Source: Persebacter sp965221835 (GTDB lineage: Bacteria > Pseudomonadota > Gammaproteobacteria > Tethybacterales > Persebacteraceae). Taken from it: a DNA stretch of 64,000 bases. Positions 43,321 through 52,232 of this stretch are shown here, piece after piece. The notes below the pieces were generated by a model, which was not told where the DNA came from, did no database searches, and saw only the letters and a program-made list of their open reading frames with translations. Position 1 is the stretch's first letter; each line of letters opens with the position of its first letter. Location: NCBI GenBank assembly GCA_965221835.1, contig OZ244916.1:744001-808000 (forward strand), read 5' to 3'. The translations under genes were made by a program, and so were the position numbers.

Positions 43321-43904
43321 TACTTACCCAACCCTTCAAGTTTCTGCACCCATTCCGCAAATTTCGGACATTTCTCCATTATGGTGGATATCCCAATTTG
43401 CCTCGCGATTTCAACACCGTCCAAAACTTTCTTATATCTTGGGTGTATTTGCGCAATCAATTTGGCGGGCGGGAGATTGTCGTCAATCTCCTCCGGCGGT
43501 TTGCGGATACGTTCCAATCTTCCTTTTTGCGAAGAATTCCAATTAAAATAATCCGCCATTTTTTCCAGATGGGAAAATAGCAACGCCTCAAACTCATGCC
43601 GCTGCAAGTACGGAATTATTTTCCCGGGAAATTCGCCGCACGAATTTAAAATTTCGGATTCAATTTCATCCGCGGTTTTTTGTCCGCGCTTTCCGAATCC
43701 GTAATAATCCACCATCGTAGTTACGAAATCGTAATCATATACAAGCCGCCGTATGTCCCTTGACAATGCAGACAGCGAAACTCCGCCCTTAAGATTCGGC
43801 GCAGTTGCATGCACAGAATAATTGAGCAGATGAGGCGACAAAATTTTATTAACAAACGCTTTTTCGGTGAACCCTTCCGCCAAAATGGCAAGCCGTACCG
43901 TCAC
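43320..43904 (-). CDS. DUF4276-family protein (TOPRIM/OLD-like nuclease partner)
   Basis: 194 residues from the GTG at 43904, which overlaps the ATPase stop (GTGA) and is preceded by GGAGG six bases away. The longer ATG at 43934 would sit inside the ATPase gene without an SD. N-terminal LAILAEGFTEKAFVNKIL with an early Glu, DFVTTMVDYYGFGKRG with an acidic pair, and HEFEALLFSH are the DUF4276 landmarks, a TOPRIM-like domain. Paired with an AAA ATPase it resembles two-gene abortive-infection modules; function inferred. Confidence 0.75.
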   Translation of the reverse strand: MTVRLAILAEGFTEKAFVNKILSPHLLNYSVHATAPNLKGGVSLSALSRDIRRLVYDYDFVTTMVDYYGFGKRGQKTADEIESEILNSCGEFPGKIIPYLQRHEFEALLFSHLEKMADYFNWNSSQKGRLERIRKPPEEIDDNLPPAKLIAQIHPRYKKVLDGVEIARQIGISTIMEKCPKFAEWVQKLEGLGK

Positions 43905-45103
43905 GGATTTCCTCCGATAAGATTCTTTTGCCACAAATCTCCCGCCTTGAACTCATCCAACCACTGCAGAAAATTCTTTTCCTCCAGACGCTTGAACTCC
44001 GTGCCTCCCTCGGCGTCCATTTCGGCGACCACGATATCGTCAATTGCAAATTCGTTCAACAACAGCGGCGACTGAGTGGCGACAATTATTTGTTTTTCGG
44101 TCTCCGCGCGCTTGATGAGTGCCGCGACAAGGGCAATCGCCTCCGGATGCAGTCCGAGTTCTGGCTCATCCAACAAAATAACATCGGGCTGCCGGTCAGG
44201 CGGCATGCACAAAAGCGTCACCAACGCCATCAGGCGCAAAGTACCGTCAGAAGTAAGATGCGCGCCAAAAGTTTTGTCGGTGTCGCTCCGAGATTTCCAT
44301 CTCAACCGCGCCTTGCCATAAAGCACATCCGGATCAAAATCTTTGAACACCGGCAACAATTCTTGGATATGCCGAACAATTTCGTTGTAATTGTCGCAAT
44401 AATTTTTCTTCAAATCCCACAGAACCGAGGGCAAATTGCCGCCATGGTCTTTCAAATACCGGACATCCTCGGCATCCCAGCCGACTTTTAAGGGGGATTC
44501 CTTGGAAGTATCATGAAACTGATACACGCTACAGTTCTGCATCATTCGTTTGGTTATGTGCGCGGACTTGTAATGCGCTGGATTAATAATTTCCGCCTCC
44601 GCATGCCCGATTCCAAGATTGTGCCACTGATGAGCGGGTTTTCCTTCGGGCGTAAACCGATATTGTTCTTCGCTAAAAACAAGGGCATTATTCTCCGTGT
44701 GCGACAGCCGGAACGCATATTCGTTTTTGCCCGTATTGCTGGTAAAAGACAATTGCGCCGACATAGACCGCGTATGTTTCGCGCCGTTAAAAAGCAAATC
44801 GTCTCCGCCCCCCTTGATCCCGACATATCCTCGCAAATTACCGCTCATCATATAACTGATCATTTCAAAAAATTCGAGGAGATTGGACTTCCCCGCGCCG
44901 TTCACGCCGACAAGCATATTGGCGGAATTTAAATGCAAATTAATTTTCTTAAGCGACTTAAATCCTTCAACGGAAATCTCCGTCAATCGCCCAGACAATC
45001 TTGTACGCGCATCAGGGTCGCGTCTTGTGCGCCCTGCATTTTGTGTACGCCGCTTTCGTCCGTCATCGGGGCGTTTTCTTCCATAACCTTTTTGTTTATG
45101 CAT
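43901..45103 (-). CDS. AAA ATPase (AAA_21/RecF-OLD-like)
   Basis: 400 residues with a basic N-terminal tail, then ISVEGFKSLKKINLHLN, Walker A GVNGAGKSN near 67-75, and late Walker B VILLDEPELGLHPEAI followed by IIVATQSPLLLNEF. This SMC/ABC-like layout is typical of OLD, RloA, PARIS AriA and similar defence ATPases. SD GGAGG precedes the ATG at 45103. It sits 3 bp after a broken methyltransferase and overlaps DUF4276, so the two form a module inside a restriction-modification operon. Confidence 0.85.
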   Translation of the reverse strand: MHKQKGYGRKRPDDGRKRRTQNAGRTRRDPDARTRLSGRLTEISVEGFKSLKKINLHLNSANMLVGVNGAGKSNLLEFFEMISYMMSGNLRGYVGIKGGGDDLLFNGAKHTRSMSAQLSFTSNTGKNEYAFRLSHTENNALVFSEEQYRFTPEGKPAHQWHNLGIGHAEAEIINPAHYKSAHITKRMMQNCSVYQFHDTSKESPLKVGWDAEDVRYLKDHGGNLPSVLWDLKKNYCDNYNEIVRHIQELLPVFKDFDPDVLYGKARLRWKSRSDTDKTFGAHLTSDGTLRLMALVTLLCMPPDRQPDVILLDEPELGLHPEAIALVAALIKRAETEKQIIVATQSPLLLNEFAIDDIVVAEMDAEGGTEFKRLEEKNFLQWLDEFKAGDLWQKNLIGGNP

Positions 45104-45106
45104 AAA

Positions 45107-45637
45107 TTAAACCTCCAAAACCTTCATTGTATCATTGCCGAAAAGGTCTACTACTTTTATGGCGATTTTTACCGATTCGGTGGGGATTTCGCGTGTTGCG
45201 GAAGTGAGTTCCAGGGCGCGGTTTTGGCGGGTGCGGAAGGATTGCCATTCGTTCTCAAAAATGAATTCGCCGGTTTTGCGGTCTTCCCATTCGCCGTTTT
45301 CGTTTTGGATGCGGACCTTGGAAGTTTTGTAAATTTGCCCGTCGCCGCCGACAACTTTGCCAAGCCATTCGCGTATTTCCGGCGAATTAACGCGGTCGTT
45401 ATAAACCCATCCTTCGTTGCCGGTGTTGTAGGGCGGGTCAATATAAATGCATTTCACCCGCCCCGCATAATACGGCAACAACGCCCGCAACGCCTCCAAG
45501 TTGTCGCCTTGCACAAGCAGATTCCCCGCCGCCGCATCCCCCGCCGAAAGCCCCTTGTCGCAATGCACCAACCGATACGCCACCTCCCGATGATGATTAA
45601 CCACCGCCGACTTCCCAATCCAATCAATTTTTGGCAT
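45107..45637 (-). pseudogene. Internally deleted, chimeric DNA methyltransferase
   Basis: 176 residues. The first 98 or so are nearly identical to the full-length methyltransferase at 40988-42586 and include DPPYNTGN. Directly after KVVGG the frame jumps to a different C-terminal end (QIYKTSKVRIQNENGEW, ENEWQSFRTRQNRALEL, then KIAIKVVDLFGNDTMKVLEV in parts). The central region with the SAM-binding FxGxGTT motif is missing, so it cannot be an active methylase. The tail looks like the end of another system's methyltransferase. Confidence 0.8.
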
Positions 45638-45682
45638 AAATTTTTCTCCGAAATGTTGTAAATTGTACCGCAAAACCGCCGA
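45342..45682. repeat. 341-bp direct repeat, copy 2
   Basis: Partner of 42291-42631. Recombination between the copies would remove 3051 bp containing the ATPase, DUF4276 protein and helicase remnant and leave a full-length methyltransferase. Confidence 0.95.
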
Positions 45683-45740
45683 ATTTGCGGAATTGCCAGA
45701 TGGCGAATTTAAGAGTGCCATCCCGCTCAATGTGAATAGT

Positions 45741-46685
45741 TCAACCGCCGAATTTTCCCGCATCGCCCGTGTCGGACAAATGAGTAGGATTAAAATTTCT
45801 CGCTCTCCACTCGTCGACCACATACAACATAAATTTCGCATTGTACCACACCTGATCGCGGCATACCGCAAACAGTTGCCGCCCCTCCCGCGTCAATGCC
45901 GCATTACCGCAACTAATGAATGCGGAATTTTTTTCCGGATGTTTTTGGGGTTCAAGAGAAAAATCCACTTTCCCTTGATAATTCCACACCGCCCCATTTG
46001 ACGGAAGGGGATACCAACGCGCATAACCTTGGGTTTTATGAGATATTAATCCCATCGTTTCCAAATCATCCAATGCGGCATAAGTAATCCCGCTGTCAGT
46101 ATAGACAGATTTTTGATGATCATAAACCAGTGAAACTGGAAAATTTTCTCGCCAATTTTTTTCAATCCATATAAACTGACAAAAGGTGCGAAACAATTCC
46201 GCGTCTTCTTGGCTCATATCGCCGAGTATGCGCGCCGTTCGTATGGAGAACGAACCGGGATTATCCGCTTCGCCAGCCAACGCTTTTGCCCACAAAGTTC
46301 GCATATATTCATCGGAAATATGTTTGCATTCATCGGCGGAACGGGCGGCGACATCCGGATTTATATTCCGAAGTTTTTCCACCTTCGCCGCGTCATCATC
46401 TCCCTTCATGTGCTTGGGAATTTCCTCGGCAACCGTGTCTATATTTCTTTGCTGCTGTACTGCACGCACGACAATACGCGATTTTTCGCCATCTTCAATG
46501 TCGGTACGCGCCCGCACTTCGTTATCGCGGGCGGCAATATAGCGACCGTGAACGGCTCCGACTACATCGGCGGCACTGCCCGCAAACCCTACTACCGAGG
46601 ATAGCATGCTAACCGCCTCTTTTTTCGCCTCGCTTTCGCCGCCGTGCGGAATAATGGAATTTTCATTTTCTTTTTCGTCCGACAT
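45741..46685 (-). CDS. DUF2806-like protein heading the defence island
   Basis: 314 residues. Gly/Ala-rich possible membrane-associated segment (MLSSVVGFAGSAADVVGAVHG), a charged helical stretch, then MRTLWAKALAGEADNPGSFSIRT and ILGDMSQEDAELFRTFCQF, the pattern of DUF2806 and related Abi-type proteins. C-terminal winged-helix-like part. Function unknown; the island context suggests defence. SD GGAGG before the ATG at 46685 and a good promoter upstream. Confidence 0.65.
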   Translation of the reverse strand: MSDEKENENSIIPHGGESEAKKEAVSMLSSVVGFAGSAADVVGAVHGRYIAARDNEVRARTDIEDGEKSRIVVRAVQQQRNIDTVAEEIPKHMKGDDDAAKVEKLRNINPDVAARSADECKHISDEYMRTLWAKALAGEADNPGSFSIRTARILGDMSQEDAELFRTFCQFIWIEKNWRENFPVSLVYDHQKSVYTDSGITYAALDDLETMGLISHKTQGYARWYPLPSNGAVWNYQGKVDFSLEPQKHPEKNSAFISCGNAALTREGRQLFAVCRDQVWYNAKFMLYVVDEWRARNFNPTHLSDTGDAGKFGG

Positions 46686-46721
46686 AATCGCCTCCTTAAA
46701 ACAATGTTTGCGTTAAACCGC

Positions 46722-46750
46722 ATAATGCGGAATTCCGCCGAATTTGTCAA
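46722..46750 (-). promoter_or_regulatory. Sigma-70-type promoter of the defence island
   Basis: Minus strand TTGACA (46750-46745), 17 bp, CATTAT (46727-46722), 37 bp before the DUF2806-like ATG. Confidence 0.7.
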
Positions 46751-46770
46751 CATTTTAACTGCCAATCAGG

Positions 46771-46776
46771 TACAAT
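46771..46776 (+). promoter_or_regulatory. -10-like hexamer six bases before the hydrolase ATG
   Basis: TACAAT, then ACGGCA, then ATG at 46783. No SD, no clear -35. Confidence 0.45.
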
Positions 46777-46782
46777 ACGGCA

Positions 46783-47727
46783 ATGCCCGCCGATTTTGTT
46801 GCTGATGAGTTTCGCCGTCCGTGGTGGATGTTTTCTGGACATGCGGAAACCGTTGCGTCTTTGCGTGGGCGGGGGACTTTGCCTTATCAATCCGCTGTCG
46901 TAAAAATGACGGACGGCGATGAAGTTTTGTTGGATGTTTTGCCGGGCAATGCGAAAATGCCGCTGTTAGTTATTTTTCACGGGCTGGAAGGATGCTCGCA
47001 AAGTCGCACCGTGCGGATGATTGCCGATTATTTTTCGCGACAAGGTTGGACGGTTGCGGCGCCGCATTTTCGTTCGTGCGGGCGGATGAATCTATATCCG
47101 CGCGCCTATCACGCCGCCGATGGCGAAGATTGCCGCTGGTTTATCAACTATTTTCGCGGCGATTATCCGGATGTGCCGATATTTGCGGCGGGCGTATCGC
47201 TGGGCGGCAACGCCCTCATCCGCGCCTTGCACAACGACAACGCCCCGCCGATAAAAGCCGCGGCAACAATCAGCGCGCCGCTCAATTTGCCCGCCGCAGC
47301 AATACAAATGTCGGGCGGATTTACGCATCTAATTTATGGCAGACATTTCGTCAAACTCTTGTGCGAAAAAGTGCGAAAAAAACAAAAACATTATCCGGCG
47401 TTGGCGGGCGGCGATTTGCGAAAAGTGCGCACCATTGCCGATTTTGACCGCGTCTACACCGCGCCCGTACATGGTTTTGCAAGCGCCGAAGAATATTGGC
47501 AAAAAGGATCCGCCGAAAGCGCGTTGGCGACCATGAAAACGCCGTTGCTTTGCATCAACGCGCAAAATGATCCGCTCGTGCGGGCGCAATCGTTGCCGCA
47601 AACCGCATCGGACAAAGTGGCGTTTTGTCGTCCGAAACACGGCGGGCACGGCGGATTTTTCGGCACGCCGTCCGACTGGCTCGGCGAAACAATTTTTAAA
47701 TTTTTTAACGAAATGGAGAAAAAATAA
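46783..47727 (+). CDS. YheT-like alpha/beta-hydrolase
   Basis: 314 residues, the AB-hydrolase family 4 / YheT group. HGLEGCSQS oxyanion region near 67, nucleophile Ser in AAGVSLGGNAL near 142, Asp in NAQNDPLV and His in KHGGHGGFFG complete the triad. Substrate unknown (esters or lipids in relatives). The stop overlaps the next ATG by one base (TAATG). Probably translated from a leaderless mRNA. Confidence 0.88.
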   Translation: MPADFVADEFRRPWWMFSGHAETVASLRGRGTLPYQSAVVKMTDGDEVLLDVLPGNAKMPLLVIFHGLEGCSQSRTVRMIADYFSRQGWTVAAPHFRSCGRMNLYPRAYHAADGEDCRWFINYFRGDYPDVPIFAAGVSLGGNALIRALHNDNAPPIKAAATISAPLNLPAAAIQMSGGFTHLIYGRHFVKLLCEKVRKKQKHYPALAGGDLRKVRTIADFDRVYTAPVHGFASAEEYWQKGSAESALATMKTPLLCINAQNDPLVRAQSLPQTASDKVAFCRPKHGGHGGFFGTPSDWLGETIFKFFNEMEKK

Positions 47728-49073
47728 TGTCCGCCCCGCCGCCCGATTCTATTTTTAAGGCGAACGACATTCGCGGAATTTACGGCGAAACATTATCCGA
47801 AGACGGAATCCGTCGAATCGGAATCGCCCTCGCCGCAGCGGTGCGCGCAAACGGCGGCAAAATCGCCATCGCACGAGACGGACGACAATCCAGCCCGACA
47901 TTGTCGCGCGCATTGGCGGCGGGATTGCAATCGGGCGGCGCAAATGTTTTGGATATCGGAATCGCACCGACTCCGGCGTTGTATTTTGCAGCACACGAAA
48001 TGGCGGGCGGCAACGGCGCGATGATTACCGGCAGCCACAATCCGCCCGCGCACAACGGAATTAAAATGCTTTTCGGCGGCGAAACTTTCGGCGGTGCGCG
48101 CGTCCGCGAATTGATGAAAACCGCGCATTCTTCGCCCGCCGAAGGCAAAATGCAAACGGCGGATATTCGCGACAACTATATCGCCGCCGTCCAAAAAGCG
48201 ACCGGCGACTCGCGTCCGTTGCATTTGGTGGCAGATGCGGGCAACGGCGCCGCCGGCGAATTCGCGCCCGAATTGTATCGCCGTTTGGGACATTTTATAA
48301 CGCCGCTTTTTTGTGAGATAGACGGCGCATTTCCGAATCATCATCCCGATCCTGCGCAACCGGAAAATTTGGTTTTTGCGCGCGCGGCAATGCAAAAAAC
48401 CGGCGCAGATGCGGCGTTTGTTTTTGACGGCGACGGCGACCGGCTTGGCGTGATTTTGCCGGACGAAGAAGATTGGGTTTTTCCCGACCGTGTTTTGATG
48501 TTGTTGGCGCGCGATATGTTGGTGCGAAATCCCGGGGCGCGAGTCGTTTTTGATGTGAAATGTACCGCCCGTCTCGCGCCGTGGATTGAAAAACACGGCG
48601 GCATTGCCGATATGCAACCGACCGGACACGCGTTTATCAAAGCGCGCATGCGCGAAACCGGCGCGTTGTTAGGCGGCGAAATGAGCGGACATTTTTATTT
48701 TGCCGAAAACTGGCGCGGCTTTGACGACGGACTTTTGGCGGGCGCGAAACTCGCCAAAATTTTGGCGGAAACAAAATCGCCTTTCGCCGATGTGCCGCGC
48801 AGTATCGCCTCGCCCGAAATCGTAAAAGACATCGGCAATCGGAACGGACGCGAAATTGTCGCGCAAATCGCCGCCGCCGCCAATTTTGACGGCGCACAAT
48901 TGTGTATGCTGGACGGCATTCGCGCCGATTATCCGGACGGTTTCGGGCTGGTGCGCGCCTCCAATACGACCGCCTCTTTGGTGTTGCGTTTTGAAGGCGA
49001 AAACCGGACGGCGTTGGAACGCATCCGCGGGCAGTTTCAGACGGCACTCGCAGCGGCGGATTTGCAATTGTAA
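47727..49073 (+). CDS. manB: Phosphomannomutase/phosphoglucomutase
   Basis: 448 residues of the alpha-D-phosphohexomutase family (AlgC/ManB). Phospho-Ser103 in MITGSHNPPAHNG, metal loop FVFDGDGDRLG near 225, sugar-binding GGEMSGHFYF near 312, and the C-terminal phosphate-binding RASNTTASLV. Converts mannose/glucose 6-phosphate and 1-phosphate. Together with manC 3 kb downstream it supplies GDP-mannose for surface polysaccharide. Confidence 0.93.
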   Translation: MSAPPPDSIFKANDIRGIYGETLSEDGIRRIGIALAAAVRANGGKIAIARDGRQSSPTLSRALAAGLQSGGANVLDIGIAPTPALYFAAHEMAGGNGAMITGSHNPPAHNGIKMLFGGETFGGARVRELMKTAHSSPAEGKMQTADIRDNYIAAVQKATGDSRPLHLVADAGNGAAGEFAPELYRRLGHFITPLFCEIDGAFPNHHPDPAQPENLVFARAAMQKTGADAAFVFDGDGDRLGVILPDEEDWVFPDRVLMLLARDMLVRNPGARVVFDVKCTARLAPWIEKHGGIADMQPTGHAFIKARMRETGALLGGEMSGHFYFAENWRGFDDGLLAGAKLAKILAETKSPFADVPRSIASPEIVKDIGNRNGREIVAQIAAAANFDGAQLCMLDGIRADYPDGFGLVRASNTTASLVLRFEGENRTALERIRGQFQTALAAADLQL

Positions 49074-49112
49074 TTCGCGCGCTTTGCGGCGGCGGACAGA
49101 TTGCGGACAAAG

Positions 49113-49118
49113 TATAAT
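49113..49118 (+). promoter_or_regulatory. -10-like hexamer six bases before the YhdP-like ATG
   Basis: TATAAT, then TGCGGC, then ATG at 49125. No SD; no -35 match. Confidence 0.45.
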
Positions 49119-49124
49119 TGCGGC

Positions 49125-52100
49125 ATGCGTTCGGTTAACTTTTTTATCAAAGCGCTGTTGATATTATTTTTCGCCGCTGTCGGGCTGTTGCATGGCGCGA
49201 ATTATTATCTTCGCGATGGCGGCGGCGAAATCGTCGACATTCTCCGCCGCCATATTCCCGAATCGGAAGTACAATTTGCGCGCGCCGGTTTGTATCTTGC
49301 GCCGGGTGCGATTGCATTTCGCGTTGACGCGTTGTCGGTCAAACATGCCGGTGCGGAAATCAGCGCGCCGCGTGCCGATTTTTGGCTGGGGACGGACGGC
49401 ATTGTCGCGCTTTTGCATTCGCCCGAAATTGTACTCCGCCGCGACAACGAAATCGCCGCGCCGATTCTCGGCGAATGGGCGGTGGAAGCGCGAAAAGCGA
49501 TTTTGCATTTGCACGATTCCGCCAACAAAATTTCGCTGACTTTGCAAAACGCGTTCGTGCAGGCGCATTTTAAGGACGGACGATTGCGGGCGAATTTGGA
49601 AAACGATGACGGCGATGCAAGTTTGCAACTCGCCGCCGATATGCAGTTTGCAGAAAACGGTGTACGCGGAATTGCCGAAGTAAAAACCGACAACTGGCTG
49701 CCCGATAATATTCCCTCTTCGTGGCGACAAACGCGCGCGACTGTTCGCGCAACATTTGACGAAAACGGCGCGACATTGTCGGCGGCGGGGGCGACAACAA
49801 TGCGCGCGACGGCGACGGTGCAGTGGCGCGCAAATGGCGATTGGGACGGCGCGGCGGCGCGATTGACTCTGACTGCCGCCGCGAATGATTGGATTCCGCC
49901 GTTTGCAAACGCGCCGCCTTTCGCCGCTTTTTTGTATGGCGATTTGCATTACGAAAACGACAAATGGCAATGGCGCGGCAATGTTCTCGCCGCCGGCAAA
50001 GACGGTAAACTCGGCGGCAAAATAAACGCACACGGTACGCAAACCGGCATCCTCGGCGCGGATATTAATTTGCATATTCGGGATGCGCCCGCCGCTGCCG
50101 CAGGGAAATATATTTCGCATGACGATACGCGCGAATGGATGGCGGAATCGCTGGCGGACGGAATTATTCATGCCGCGCATTTGCAAGCAAGCGGTTTGCC
50201 GCAATCGCCGCAAATTACTTTGCGCGCCGCATTTTCAGATGCGCGAATCCGTCTCGGCGAAGATTGGCCGGCGGCGCATCATTTGCGCGGCGTGATTCAT
50301 TTTGACGATAGCGGAATTGTCGTCAACGGAAAAGGTGCAATCGGCGGGGCGGCGGCGGATGCGGTGCGCGCGCGCATTCCGTTTTCGGAAGACGAAAACG
50401 CCGCGGCGACTCTGCATCTAAATGTCGCCTTTAATCGCGCGCCGTTGCAAACTTATTTAACGGCGGCGCGCGCGATTCCGCCCGCCCGCGAAAAAATAAA
50501 TTCTGCAACCGAAGAATTGAAAATTTCCGGAAATGGCAACTTGTCGCTGGCGATGGCGATACCGCTGGCGATGGCGGAAAATACTTCGTTTGCGGCAATT
50601 TTAACGCTGCGCGGAGATGCGACACTCGCCGCCGCCGGACTGCCGCCGTTGAACAAAGTTGCGGGCGACATCAAAATCGGAAACGAAAGTTTTGCCGCCG
50701 ATTTGCGCGGGCGATTGACCGGCGAACCGGCGACTTTGCGGGCGCAAAACGATTTCGTGCAAATCTTCGGCGGCATTCCCGCAAGCGCGGCGTTGTCGGT
50801 TGCGGAAATTAAAGATATTCCGGCGAACGGCATCGTACAATTTCATTTGTCGCGCAATCCGCAAGCAACAATTTTTTTGTCGGATTTGCGCGGCGTGTCG
50901 CTCGGACTGCCGCAACCGCTGACGAAACGGGCATACGAATTCGCCGCATTGCACATTAAAACCGGCAACGGCGAAACGCACTTGTCGCTCGCGTTGCGCG
51001 AAAATGTTTTTGAATTGCAAACTGCAAACGGCGGCGCAAATGTCGCCATTAATATTCCGTTAAATTCTTTACCCCCGGCGGCGAAATCGCTAACACAAAT
51101 CCGCGGCGAAATCGGCGGCGAATTGAACGCGGACGAATGGCTGGCATTTGGCGGCGGCGGCGGCAAATTGGCAATATCGCTAATTCTCGCCGATGCAGAA
51201 ATTTTTAATATGCCGCCGCAAACATTGACGATAGAATCGCCATCGCACAGCGAAAATACCGTACGCCGAATCGTGTTGAACGGCGATGCGGTTGCCGGCA
51301 CAATACTTTTTCACCCCGGCGAATTGCGTGCCGAATTGTCGCGTTTGCATCTCGCTAAATTCGGCGGCGGCAAAACGGACATTCACAACTTATCGCTGAT
51401 GGCGGCGGTGGACGATTTTCGTCTCGGCGATGTCGCCATCGGTGCGATGACCGTGCGCGGCGAACCCGGCGAAAACGGTTGGACTCTCAACACATTGCAC
51501 ATTGAAAACGGCGACAATGCGTTGTCGGGCGGCGGCTATTACGACGGCGTTGAAACGATTTTGACTCTGCTTTTTGCCGCACCCGATGCGCCTGCGGCGT
51601 TGTCGGTTGTCGGACAAGAAAACGCCATTTCCGAAGGCGGCATGACTTTGGCGGGAACGCTGTCGTGGCCCGGTCCGCCGTCTAACTTTTCGCTGGACGG
51701 CATGGACGGACGCGCGACTTTGCTGGCGGAAGATTTGCGTTATCTAAAAACGGAACAAGGCGTTATCAGTTTTCTGGCGATTTTTTCGCCGCAATCGCTT
51801 CTGCAATTGGGATTTACCGAACTCGGCAAAGAAGGCGTACGAATAGATACGATGCGCGGCGAAATCGGAATCCGCAACGGCGCGGCGGAGTTTCGCGACA
51901 TTCTAATGAACAACGATGATTTGAATATCAGCATGCGCGGCACGGCGGATTTGCAAGCGCGTACGCTGGATTTGAACGGACGCGTACGCCCCGGCAATCG
52001 TTTGCTAAACGCCGGTTCCGCAGTCGGCATCGGTGCGATTGCCGCAGCGCAACCGCTATCGCTTGCGGCGGGATGGTTTCTCGGCAAAATTTTTGAAAAA

Positions 52101-52217
52101 CCGCTGTCCGAAATCGGCGCATACAACTATACAATTACCGGCGAATGGAGCGCGCCGGTGTATGCCGAAATATCAACATCCTTCACGCCGCCCGCCGCAG
52201 GCAACGCCGGACAATAA
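49125..52217 (+). CDS. YhdP-family AsmA-like envelope protein
   Basis: 1030 residues from the ATG at 49125. One N-terminal anchor (FFIKALLILFFAAVGLLHGA), then a long beta-rich periplasmic region of AsmA/DUF3971 type, with repeating short amphipathic strands. The end matches YhdP (TIGR02099): RVRPGNRLLNAGSAVGIGAI, AAGWFLGKIFEKPLSEIGAY and YTITGEWSAP. Known YhdP, TamB and YdbH bridge inner and outer membrane for phospholipid transport. The ATG at 49125 matches the leaderless pattern; the frame is open 8 codons further. Confidence 0.85.
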   Translation: MRSVNFFIKALLILFFAAVGLLHGANYYLRDGGGEIVDILRRHIPESEVQFARAGLYLAPGAIAFRVDALSVKHAGAEISAPRADFWLGTDGIVALLHSPEIVLRRDNEIAAPILGEWAVEARKAILHLHDSANKISLTLQNAFVQAHFKDGRLRANLENDDGDASLQLAADMQFAENGVRGIAEVKTDNWLPDNIPSSWRQTRATVRATFDENGATLSAAGATTMRATATVQWRANGDWDGAAARLTLTAAANDWIPPFANAPPFAAFLYGDLHYENDKWQWRGNVLAAGKDGKLGGKINAHGTQTGILGADINLHIRDAPAAAAGKYISHDDTREWMAESLADGIIHAAHLQASGLPQSPQITLRAAFSDARIRLGEDWPAAHHLRGVIHFDDSGIVVNGKGAIGGAAADAVRARIPFSEDENAAATLHLNVAFNRAPLQTYLTAARAIPPAREKINSATEELKISGNGNLSLAMAIPLAMAENTSFAAILTLRGDATLAAAGLPPLNKVAGDIKIGNESFAADLRGRLTGEPATLRAQNDFVQIFGGIPASAALSVAEIKDIPANGIVQFHLSRNPQATIFLSDLRGVSLGLPQPLTKRAYEFAALHIKTGNGETHLSLALRENVFELQTANGGANVAINIPLNSLPPAAKSLTQIRGEIGGELNADEWLAFGGGGGKLAISLILADAEIFNMPPQTLTIESPSHSENTVRRIVLNGDAVAGTILFHPGELRAELSRLHLAKFGGGKTDIHNLSLMAAVDDFRLGDVAIGAMTVRGEPGENGWTLNTLHIENGDNALSGGGYYDGVETILTLLFAAPDAPAALSVVGQENAISEGGMTLAGTLSWPGPPSNFSLDGMDGRATLLAEDLRYLKTEQGVISFLAIFSPQSLLQLGFTELGKEGVRIDTMRGEIGIRNGAAEFRDILMNNDDLNISMRGTADLQARTLDLNGRVRPGNRLLNAGSAVGIGAIAAAQPLSLAAGWFLGKIFEKPLSEIGAYNYTITGEWSAPVYAEISTSFTPPAAGNAGQ

Positions 52218-52220
52218 GCG

Positions 52221-52226
52221 TATAAT
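52221..52226 (+). promoter_or_regulatory. -10 hexamer six bases before the manC ATG
   Basis: TATAAT, then GGCGCG, then ATG at 52233. No SD. Confidence 0.5.
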
Positions 52227-52232
52227 GGCGCG

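Noticed and set aside
38580..46685. Insertion sequence or transposon bounding the defence island
   Set aside because: No transposase or terminal inverted repeats seen; the only long repeats are internal methyltransferase copies.
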